DNA of 64,000 nt. It comes from GCA-2861595 sp035526335. GTDB taxonomy: Bacteria; Actinomycetota; Acidimicrobiia; Acidimicrobiales; GCA-2861595. Below the pieces are notes generated by a model, which was not told where the DNA came from, made no database searches, and saw only the letters and a program-made list of their open reading frames with translations. The stretch is from the NCBI GenBank assembly GCA_035526335.1, contig DATLCN010000036.1, forward strand, positions 179,004-243,003, read 5' to 3'. The position numbers and the translations under genes were made by a program. Every line of letters starts with the position of its first letter. The first letter of the stretch is position 1. Positions 1-6,783 of this stretch are shown in pieces.

Positions 1-173
1 CGGGCCTTGGGCTGGCCATCGCCCGCGAGCTGGCCCGTGCCCAGGGCGGCGACCTCATCTACGAGGCCGGCGAGTTCATGGTCACGCTGCCCTGGAGGCC
101 CGGGGCGGTACCCGATGGCCCGAGAAGGCACCCCGACTACACATCATCTACGGAACAATCGTTTCAGCTATGA
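1..173 (+). CDS. Sensor histidine kinase, C-terminal end (partial)
   Basis: The window opens inside this gene; the frame begins at base 3 and ends at TGA 171-173. The roughly 56 visible residues start with the glycine-rich G2 lid of a HATPase_c domain, GLGLAIARELARAQGGDL, followed by the short hydrophobic strand (MVTLPW) that usually closes that domain. In known kinases this part binds ATP and feeds the phosphohistidine that phosphorylates a response regulator. The N-terminal sensor, HAMP and DHp parts are outside the window, so the signal cannot be read. Because both pilin-SBP genes downstream carry OmpR/PhoB-like repeat operators, this kinase is a candidate for their control, but that link is only positional. 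Confidence 0.8.
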   Translation, partial: GLGLAIARELARAQGGDLIYEAGEFMVTLPWRPGAVPDGPRRHPDYTSSTEQSFQL

Positions 174-295
174 AGATCGCTATCTCGGGGTGGAATCGGG
201 CCCTCTGCGGTCGAGTCGGACGTCGGCCTCCCTTCGCTCTCCGGCGTGCGCACCGCGACCAAGGGGCCGACGCCGTCGGAGCGAGCCGGCGCCGG

Positions 296-823
296 CTAGG
301 CACCGACGTCGGGGGTGCCTCCGAAGCAGTTTCTCTGCCTGAAGCCGGCGATCCGCTGGCGCCGTGCCCGGAACGAAGCGGATCGGACGCCCGCCGGCTT
401 CCCCTTGGCCGCTTCCTGCAGGGCGGCGACGGTCGCGGCCAGGTCCGAACGGACCTCGGTGGGTGCATCCGCCTTCATCCGGGTGAGGGTTCCGCCAAGC
501 TGCCCGATCAGCCGGCTCATGGCCTTCGCCGAGGTGTCGACGGGTTCGGCTCCCGAGGCCGTGGTCGGGACAAGGCGCTCGAACTCCACCGCTGCTTGGC
601 AGTACCGGGCCAGCTTCTCGGCCTTAGCCGTCGGGCTGGAGCCACTTCCGCCGAACGTAACGAATGCCGCGACAGCAAGAGCTACGACAACCAGCGCCAC
701 GGCGGCAATTCGCGCCGGGGGAGTCCCTATACCCGGCAGCCGCCTCTTGGGCGCCTTCTTTTGCGGGGCCGGACGAGTGGGCTTGTTGGCTCCGATGGAC
801 GAAAAGTCCAGGGGCGCGGTCAT
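296..823 (-). CDS. Small one-pass membrane protein, paralogue of 6123-6644
   Basis: A 175-residue protein of unknown function. It starts with MTAPLDFSS, has a basic cytoplasmic stretch (residues about 15-38), one hydrophobic segment (about 39-60), and an extracytoplasmic part predicted to be largely helical, with conserved cysteines near residue 74 and the C-terminus. A second copy at 6123-6644 shares the same start, the membrane segment, the phrase KPAGVRSASF.ARRQRIA.FRQ and the terminal cysteine. Both copies sit beside a pilin-SBP fusion or its permeases and read away from it. It lies 97 bases downstream of the dppC-like gene on the same strand, so co-transcription is possible. An accessory role in the transporter/pilin module is inference from duplication with the module. 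Confidence 0.75.
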   Translation of the reverse strand: MTAPLDFSSIGANKPTRPAPQKKAPKRRLPGIGTPPARIAAVALVVVALAVAAFVTFGGSGSSPTAKAEKLARYCQAAVEFERLVPTTASGAEPVDTSAKAMSRLIGQLGGTLTRMKADAPTEVRSDLAATVAALQEAAKGKPAGVRSASFRARRQRIAGFRQRNCFGGTPDVGA

Positions 824-920
824 CGGTAAACCCGTTCGCGCCCCGAATGGATTCTGTGATCATTCACCGAGCGAGAATGGTAGCCAAAACGCCGGAGCGG
901 GGCCTGCGCGCCCCACCACC

Positions 921-1922
921 TCACCGGGGGCGGCCAGCGAGCAGCTCGCCGGCCTGCAGCGGCAAAGCCCCCGTTGACGGCGAGCCCTGACGCCCTCGCC
1001 ATCGGCGCGTCAAGGTCCTGGACAAGGCCACGGCCCTGCGACGCGGGTCGAGCACCTCGCCCAGGGCGTCGGCCAGCAGGTTGATGCCCAGCACGGCGAT
1101 CACGAGGGCGGTGCCCGGGAAGACGGACATCCACCAGGCTTGCTGCAAGTAGCCGTTGGCGGTGCTGATCAGCTGGCCCAGGCTGACGCGCTGGGTGTCG
1201 CCGACGCCGAGAAACGCCAATCCAGCCTCGATCAGAATGACCGACGAGGCGTTGAGGGCGATGAGCACGGTCGCGGTCGGCAGGATGTTGGGGATGACGT
1301 GCCGAACGACGATGTGGGTGTCCCGTGCTCCTGCCGCTCGGGCCGCCTCCACGAAGTCCCGGTGTCGCACGGTCAACGTTTCGGCGCGGACGACCCGGGC
1401 CAGCAGCGGCCACATGGTGAGTCCCAGGCTGAGGATGATGTTGCGCTGGGTGGCCCCGAACAGGCTGAGGACGAGCAGTACGAGGAAGAACCGCGGGATT
1501 GTCTGGAGTAGCTCGACGACGCGCAGAACGGCGCGGTCCAGTATTCCGCCGGCCCGGTAGCCGGCAGTGGCGCCGACGGTCAGCCCCAGACCTGCGGAGA
1601 TGAGTGCCGCCCAGATCACCACGGTCATGGTCGTCTGCACTCCGTGCACGACGAGGGTGAACTCGTCGCGTCCGGCGTAGTCGGTGCCGAAGCGGTGAGC
1701 TGCCGAAGGCGCTTGCAGGCCGTTGCCCACCACGTGGTTGGGATCGAGGGGGGCGATCCGGTCGGCGAGCTTGGCCACCAGGGCGAACGACCCCGTCATT
1801 ACGAGACCGAGAGCCCCCGCCGGCCGCTTGGCGATGTTCCCCAGCAGCCTCAGTCCCGGAACTCGGCGCCAGCGGATCCACCCGCGCGGAGGCGAGGCCA
1901 CCGGCTCAGCGACTGCGGGCAC
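921..1922 (-). CDS. Peptide/nickel-type ABC transporter permease, DppC-like (unit 1)
   Basis: A 333-residue inner-membrane permease of the BPD_transp_1 family, DppC/OppC branch. It has a first membrane segment near residue 35, a long extracytoplasmic loop ending in RFGTDYAGRDEF, and then five further hydrophobic segments. The cytoplasmic EAA loop that docks on the ATPase reads HRDFVEAARAAGARDTHIV. The family moves di- and oligopeptides, nickel or related solutes delivered by a family 5 binding protein. It overlaps the end of the dppB-like gene by 17 bases and is divergent from pilin-SBP fusion 1, which should be its receptor. No ATPase is next to it; the DppD/DppF pair at 13132-15191 is the nearest candidate. 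Confidence 0.9.
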   Translation of the reverse strand: MPAVAEPVASPPRGWIRWRRVPGLRLLGNIAKRPAGALGLVMTGSFALVAKLADRIAPLDPNHVVGNGLQAPSAAHRFGTDYAGRDEFTLVVHGVQTTMTVVIWAALISAGLGLTVGATAGYRAGGILDRAVLRVVELLQTIPRFFLVLLVLSLFGATQRNIILSLGLTMWPLLARVVRAETLTVRHRDFVEAARAAGARDTHIVVRHVIPNILPTATVLIALNASSVILIEAGLAFLGVGDTQRVSLGQLISTANGYLQQAWWMSVFPGTALVIAVLGINLLADALGEVLDPRRRAVALSRTLTRRWRGRQGSPSTGALPLQAGELLAGRPR

Positions 1923-2868
1923 GGGGGTCGATCCAGAGGTACAACAGATCGATGAGAACGTTGGTCACCAGCACACCGGTGGCGACGAGCAGGACGATGC
2001 CCACCACCAACGCCTCGTCGCCGCCGCGGGCTGACCGCAGCGCCGAGCCGAGACCGGGCCAGCCGAACACGGTCTCGACGACCAGCGACCCTGACAGCAG
2101 GAACCCTATGCGGGTGCCGATAACGGTGACCACCGGGAGCATGGCGTTGCGCATGGCGTGGCGGCTGACGACGATGTCCTCGGGAATGCCCTTGGCCCGG
2201 GCCGTCAGCACGTAGTCCTGGCCCAGCTCCTGCACCAGGGCGCCGCGCGTGATGCGGGTGACCAGCGCGATCTCGGACGTGGCCAGCACCAGGGCGGGGA
2301 GGATCAGGTGGTATCCGATGTCGGTCCACCGATCGAGACCGACCGGGGGACTGCGGCTGTCGACGTACCCCGACAGCGGAAACCACCCGAGGTGCACGGC
2401 GAAGATGATGACGGCGATCTGGCCGAGCCAGAACGCCGGCACGGCGTATCCGACCAGTGATCCGGTGCTGATGGCCAGGTCGACCGGGCCGAGCGGGCGG
2501 CGGGCGGCAAGCGCGCCCAGGAAGAGGCCCAACACGCTGGACATAACGAGGGCCGTGCCGGTCAGCAGCAGGGTCGGCCTGATCCGACTGGCGATCACCT
2601 CGCTCACGGGTGCACCCAGGCTGTCCACCATGCCGAGGTTGCCGCGGGCCAAGTCTGTGACGTAGGTGACGAATTGTTGCCCGAGCGGCCGGTCATAGCC
2701 CATCTGGTGGCGGATCTCCTGGATCCGTTCCGGAGTCGCTCCATCGCCAGCCAACTCTTGCGACGGGTCAGCGGCGGATGCATGGACCAGCAGGAACGTC
2801 AGCACCAGGATGCTGGCCAGGGTCGGGATGATGCCGAGTAGTCGCCGCACCACGAAGCGTGTCCCCAT
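1906..2868 (-). CDS. Peptide/nickel-type ABC transporter permease, DppB-like (unit 1)
   Basis: A 320-residue DppB/OppB-type permease. It has an N-terminal membrane anchor (VVRRLLGIIPTLASILVLTF), the extracytoplasmic helical insert typical of DppB, and five more membrane segments. The EAA loop is GQDYVLTARAKGIPEDIVV and the C-terminus ends in YLWIDPRARSR, as in the family. It pairs with the overlapping DppC-like protein to form the translocation pore. Its start codon at 2868 faces the pilin-SBP fusion at 3032, and the 163-base gap holds the phased CTTCAG repeats, so both directions may share one operator. It is clearly divergent from the second permease at 9097, so the duplication is not recent. 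Confidence 0.9.
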   Translation of the reverse strand: MGTRFVVRRLLGIIPTLASILVLTFLLVHASAADPSQELAGDGATPERIQEIRHQMGYDRPLGQQFVTYVTDLARGNLGMVDSLGAPVSEVIASRIRPTLLLTGTALVMSSVLGLFLGALAARRPLGPVDLAISTGSLVGYAVPAFWLGQIAVIIFAVHLGWFPLSGYVDSRSPPVGLDRWTDIGYHLILPALVLATSEIALVTRITRGALVQELGQDYVLTARAKGIPEDIVVSRHAMRNAMLPVVTVIGTRIGFLLSGSLVVETVFGWPGLGSALRSARGGDEALVVGIVLLVATGVLVTNVLIDLLYLWIDPRARSR

Positions 2869-2909
2869 GGCGATGCCACGGTACCATCGGCCCTCCGCCG
2901 GGTGGTCGC

Positions 2910-2948
2910 CTTCAGGAATCTTCAGCTAACCGTCAGCCGATCTTCAGA
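2910..2948 (+). promoter_or_regulatory. Phased direct-repeat operator, OmpR/PhoB type, upstream of fusion 1
   Basis: Four heptamers in the same orientation: CTTCAGG at 2910, CTTCAGC at 2920, CGTCAGC at 2931 and CTTCAGA at 2942, so the starts are 10, 11 and 11 bases apart. OmpR/PhoB-family regulators bind direct repeats of a 7-base core every 11 bases (E. coli Pho box, Streptomyces PhoP box). The same array with identical spacing precedes fusion 2. The last repeat ends 83 bases before the fusion start codon. The regulator is not identified. Confidence 0.65.
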
Positions 2949-3031
2949 CGGCCCTGTCACGATCGTCGCCAAGAAGTCTCCCTGCCGTCGTGACGGCGCC
3001 CATCTGGAGACGCTATGGAGAGGACGAAGAC

Positions 3032-5485
3032 ATGTCGAGACTCATGGCCCGGCAGCGGCGCAAGCACAGTGAGGACCAATCAGGTTTCACACTGATCGAG
3101 CTGCTCGTGGTGATCATCATCTTGGGCGTGCTCTCGGCGGTCGTCGTCTTCGCCGTCCGCGGCACTGGTGACAAGGGTCAGTCGGCTGCGCAGGCCACCG
3201 ACGTGAAAACCCTGCGCACCGCCGAGGAGGCCTTCTGCGCCAAGATCGGCTACTACGGCACCATGGATCAGCTCACCGGGACCGCTCCGGCTGACGCTGC
3301 CGGCAACACCTACAAGTTCCTGTCCGAGAAGGGAAGCCTCAACACGATCCAGACCGAGGGGGTCTCCGGAACCTGTGGTGACGGTACGAAAGGCCCGAGT
3401 GGGTACAAGATCCTGTGCACGGTGACGGCGACCAACAATTGCCAGGCGGCTGTCGCCGGCGGCGCCGTCGCCACCGGAGGCACCATGGTCCTGGCTTCCG
3501 GCTCCCTGGGCGGCCCGTACAACCCGGCCACCACCTCTAGCGGCAATACCCATCCTCTCTCCGAGCCGATGTTCAACGGCCTTCTGGCCTTCGACAGCGC
3601 CGGCGCGGTCGTCCCCGACCTGGCTGCCTCGATGCCGACGGTGACGAACAACGGTGACGGCTCGCAGGACATGGATGTCACGCTGCGCTCCGGGATCAAG
3701 TGGCACGACAGTGGAGTTACGAACGCGGTCTACAACCCGGCTGGCGCGGTGCAGACGGTGAGCGCCGACGACGTGGTGTTCAGCTACCAGTACGCCATTC
3801 TCAAGGGCCAGGGCCGGACCGCCGGTTCGATGGGCCCGGCCCTGGGCTACAACGCAACCAACTTCAACTTCGGCACCAACCAGGGGATCACCGCCACCGG
3901 GCCTCTAACCGTGAGGTTCCACTTCCTGTACCCGTACTCGCTCATCGCCTTCAAGCAGATGAACGTGACCGAGGGGGCGATCATCCCCAAGCACGTCTAC
4001 TCCCGCTGCGCGGAAGCCAGTGGCGGCGGCCAGGCACCTGCGACGAGCACTCTGAACACTTCGAACACCCTCTGCGCCGAGAACTTCGCGCCGGTCGGCA
4101 GCGGCCCCTTCACGTGGAGCGGGCAGACGACAACGCAGATCAACGCGGCCGGGTCGATCACCCTCAACAAGAACTCGAACTACTTCAAAACGGGTCTGCC
4201 CTACCTTTCGAAGATCGTTTTGCAGAACACCAGCACGGCCGCCACCTCACTCCAGGCCGCACGGGGCACGTCGGGCAGCACGGACACGGCTAGCCTCGCG
4301 TCCACGCAGGTCAAGACCCCGTTCGACTTCACCACCAGCAGCAGCTACAGCGTGGCGTCGATCCCCCGAGGCTCCGGTGGAGCCAACTGCATCAACACCA
4401 TCTCCTTCAACCTGTGGCAGCCGGTGGCTTCGACCACGGTCGGTACCACCACCTTCACGCTGTCGGAGTACGCTGGTGAGCCCGGGATTTCCGGTGGCCT
4501 CCCGGGGACGGCCCCGCCGATGTCCCGGGCGGCGATCGTGGCGCAGGCCGCGAATGCGCCGTACAACAACCCGATCCTCAGCTCGTTCCTGGTGCGCAAG
4601 GCCATGTTCGAGGGCTTCGACCGGGCCCAGGCCGCCATCAACGACACGGGCCTGTCGACCGCGGTCGGCGCTCCGGTCGGCACGCCCCGGATGGCCGACT
4701 CGATCTACAACAGCAACCTGCCGGTCGCCTACTCGCCGACCACGTTCCCTGGTGGGACGGGCGCTAACCTCGGCAAGCCGACGGTGGTCCAGGCGAACGC
4801 CGACCTCGATGCCGCCGGGTGGGACGGCGGATTGGCGACGAACTCCAGAGGAAAGACGGTCCGCACCTGGGGCAACCACGGCGCCGGTGACCCGGTTCCC
4901 CTGCCCCAGCAGACCGTGCTCGGCCTCGTCCCTGGCACGCGGTTCAACATCGACATCACCCACCACTACAGCGCCACGCAGCCCGCCATCTCGGTGCAGT
5001 TCATCAGCGACATGCTGACGCTCGGCATCGATGTCATCGACCGCAACATCTTCACGGGCTCGGGATCCTCGATCGCGTCGCAGTACCCTGCCATCGCGGA
5101 TGCCCGGAACTTCCAGATCGGCATCACGTCGTACTGCCACGGTGACGACCCGGTGATCGGATCGCAGCGCCAGTACGTCTCCTCCTCCATCAACACGGCC
5201 TTCGCCGCCAACATGGCCGGCAACCGGGACCAGTGCACGAACGCCACCTGCTCGGGCTCCGGGGACGCGAGCAGCATGGACGGCCTGTGGTACCAGGTGA
5301 ACCGGGCCACCACGGCTTCGGCCCGGACGACGCTCTTCGGCCAGATCCAGGCCAAGGAGGTCGGCTTCCTCAGCCAGATCCCGGTGGACGAGACGCCTTC
5401 CTTCCGGGTCACCCGCAACGTCTGCGGGGGCCTGAACAACCAGAACACCGGGTTGTTAGCCGAGGCCGCCTACTGCTCGTCCTGA
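3032..5485 (+). CDS. Type IV prepilin N-terminus fused to family 5 ABC solute-binding protein (fusion 1)
   Basis: An 817-residue protein. The ATG at 3032 is chosen because a GGAGAGG site lies 8 bases before it and it gives a short class III leader, MSRLMARQRRKHSEDQSG, cut before FTLIELLVVIIILG with Glu at +5. Residues 19-44 form the pilin helix and about 45-135 a small pseudopilin-like head with AFCAKIGYYGT. From about 149 to the end it is an SBP_bac_5 protein (GGTMVLASGSLGGPYNP, then LRSGIKWHDS, VSADDVVFSY, PVGSGPF and LVRKAMFEGFDR). Known members bind peptides, nickel or similar ligands outside the membrane. There is no lipobox or Sec signal peptide. Prepilin-peptidase processing and anchoring or pilus assembly are inferred. 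The ligand is unknown. Confidence 0.88.
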   Translation: MSRLMARQRRKHSEDQSGFTLIELLVVIIILGVLSAVVVFAVRGTGDKGQSAAQATDVKTLRTAEEAFCAKIGYYGTMDQLTGTAPADAAGNTYKFLSEKGSLNTIQTEGVSGTCGDGTKGPSGYKILCTVTATNNCQAAVAGGAVATGGTMVLASGSLGGPYNPATTSSGNTHPLSEPMFNGLLAFDSAGAVVPDLAASMPTVTNNGDGSQDMDVTLRSGIKWHDSGVTNAVYNPAGAVQTVSADDVVFSYQYAILKGQGRTAGSMGPALGYNATNFNFGTNQGITATGPLTVRFHFLYPYSLIAFKQMNVTEGAIIPKHVYSRCAEASGGGQAPATSTLNTSNTLCAENFAPVGSGPFTWSGQTTTQINAAGSITLNKNSNYFKTGLPYLSKIVLQNTSTAATSLQAARGTSGSTDTASLASTQVKTPFDFTTSSSYSVASIPRGSGGANCINTISFNLWQPVASTTVGTTTFTLSEYAGEPGISGGLPGTAPPMSRAAIVAQAANAPYNNPILSSFLVRKAMFEGFDRAQAAINDTGLSTAVGAPVGTPRMADSIYNSNLPVAYSPTTFPGGTGANLGKPTVVQANADLDAAGWDGGLATNSRGKTVRTWGNHGAGDPVPLPQQTVLGLVPGTRFNIDITHHYSATQPAISVQFISDMLTLGIDVIDRNIFTGSGSSIASQYPAIADARNFQIGITSYCHGDDPVIGSQRQYVSSSINTAFAANMAGNRDQCTNATCSGSGDASSMDGLWYQVNRATTASARTTLFGQIQAKEVGFLSQIPVDETPSFRVTRNVCGGLNNQNTGLLAEAAYCSS

Positions 5486-5504
5486 GCATCTGAATCGCCC
5501 CTGT

Positions 5505-5536
5505 GGGGCTGAGCGCGTCAAGCAGCGCTCAGCCCC
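5505..5536 (+). terminator. Terminator hairpin after fusion 1
   Basis: A perfect 12-bp stem, GGGGCTGAGCGC paired with GCGCTCAGCCCC around an 8-base loop, starts 19 bases after the stop codon of fusion 1. There is no clear U-run, which is common in high-GC actinobacteria. Confidence 0.7.
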
Positions 5537-5738
5537 CCGGGGGCCTCGGAGGCCATCTTCCCCGTCGATCGACGGTAAAGAGCCAGAAGCAACCCACCTG
5601 AGGGCCGGCCACCAGTGGCCGGCCCTTAAGGCGTTCCAAGCCTCGGGAGGCGCCGCCCTCCTCCGCCAGGAGCCGGAACTCCCACCCGGGGAGGCGACCC
5701 CCTGACCCGGAATGGGGCGAACCGAAGCGGGCTCGGAC

Positions 5739-6058
5739 CCCCGCCGGCCGGGGGCGCTTCACCTCGTCGGGATGAACGGTCCACGGGAGCGCCTCCTCGT
5801 AGGAGACCTTGCCGTGGGCCACCAAGTCGGACAACACGCCTTCCGGGCTCTGCATGCCGACACGCTGACCGGTCGCCACCTGCGGAACTGGCGGGTCTTT
5901 GCCCTCCCGGATGAGGTTGCACACCGCCGGCGCCCCAGCACCCTCGAAGGCACAACTTGCCCACCGCCGATCTTCAGCAATGAGCTATTCAGGATGCCCA
6001 CGAGGGGTGTGAGTGAGCTGGAGGCGGAAATGGTGAAGGTGATCAGGCGCAGGGCCAC
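5739..6058 (-). pseudogene. pilT remnant with internal deletion and frameshifts
   Basis: Pieces of a PilT-type ATPase lie in order but in different frames. They include ALRLITFTI, PLVGILN..LLKIGGG, MCNLIREGK, VATGQRVGMQ, and then LVAHGKVSYEEALPWTVHP and DEVKRPRP. All align with the intact pilT at 11457-12608. Between ALRLI-FTI and LVGILN about 150 residues are missing, which removes the Walker A, Asp, Walker B and His boxes. The upstream 5' half is absent too, so no active ATPase can be made. It lies between the two pilin-SBP units on the opposite strand. This suggests that each unit once carried its own pilT copy and that this one decayed after duplication. Confidence 0.82.
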
Positions 6059-6122
6059 GGCTCAAGGAAAAAGGACATTGGCAACTTCTGTCACTGTCGA
6101 GATTCAGCCGCTTGGCTCTGCG

Positions 6123-6644
6123 CTACCCATCCCCACTCCCAGCACCGACGGGACAGTTGTTCTGCCGGAACGCGGCAATGCGCTGGCGCCGAGCTCCGAA
6201 CGAAGCTGATCGGACGCCTGCCGGTTTCTCCTTGGCGGCGTTTTCCACGGCCTTTACCGTCGCTGCCACATCCGAGCGTATCGACGCTGGCGCAAGGGAC
6301 TTCATCTCGTCGACAGACCCTCCCATCTGTTGAAGGAGGCGGCTGAATCCGCTGGCCGATGTTCCGGCCGGGCCGGCCGCAGGTGCCGTGTTCGGAATGA
6401 GGGCATCGAACTCGTCGGCGAGGGCACAATAGCGCCCAAGGGCTGCGAGGCTGCCCCCCGAGGTCCCCTTTCCATCCCGGCTCAACAGGCTGACGCCGGC
6501 GACCACCGCACCAACTACCACAAGAGCAACTATGGCGATTACTGCCTTGCGCGGTCTCATGCGCGGCGGGGACCGCTTGGTTGGCCGTTTCTGTGCAGCA
6601 GGTCTCTTGGTTCCGGCGGAGGAAAAGTCCAGGGGCGCAGTCAT
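6123..6644 (-). CDS. Small one-pass membrane protein, paralogue of 296-823
   Basis: A 173-residue relative of the protein at 296-823. It shares MTAPLDFSS at the start, a basic proline-rich stretch, a membrane segment at about residues 33-54 (VIAIVALVVVGAVVAGVSLL), and an extracytoplasmic part predicted to be mostly helical, ending in KPAGVRSASFGARRQ and a near-terminal cysteine. The start at 6644 has AGGAG four bases upstream. It is divergent from fusion 2, and the 139-base gap contains the four phased CTTCAGG repeats, so the two may be co-regulated. Function is unknown. Conservation of both ends across two diverged copies argues for a real constrained role, perhaps as a partner of the fused receptor in the membrane. 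Confidence 0.78.
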   Translation of the reverse strand: MTAPLDFSSAGTKRPAAQKRPTKRSPPRMRPRKAVIAIVALVVVGAVVAGVSLLSRDGKGTSGGSLAALGRYCALADEFDALIPNTAPAAGPAGTSASGFSRLLQQMGGSVDEMKSLAPASIRSDVAATVKAVENAAKEKPAGVRSASFGARRQRIAAFRQNNCPVGAGSGDG

Positions 6645-6669
6645 CCATCTCCTGCCTCAAAGCATGGAT

Positions 6670-6708
6670 CTTCAGGAAGCTTCAGGCTTACTTCAGGTCT
6701 CCTTCAGG
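6670..6708 (+). promoter_or_regulatory. Phased direct-repeat operator, OmpR/PhoB type, upstream of fusion 2
   Basis: Four exact copies of CTTCAGG start at 6670, 6680, 6691 and 6702, again 10, 11 and 11 bases apart, exactly as at 2910-2948. The array lies between the divergent small membrane protein and fusion 2 and ends 75 bases before the fusion start codon. Four identical heptamers on one face of the helix fit tandem dimers of an OmpR/PhoB-family regulator. Confidence 0.72.
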
Positions 6709-6783
6709 TGTCACCGCCAGACTGCCCGACGTCGTCTGATTCCGCAACTGCGGAACCCATGGGTTATCAGCAAGGAGACCGGC

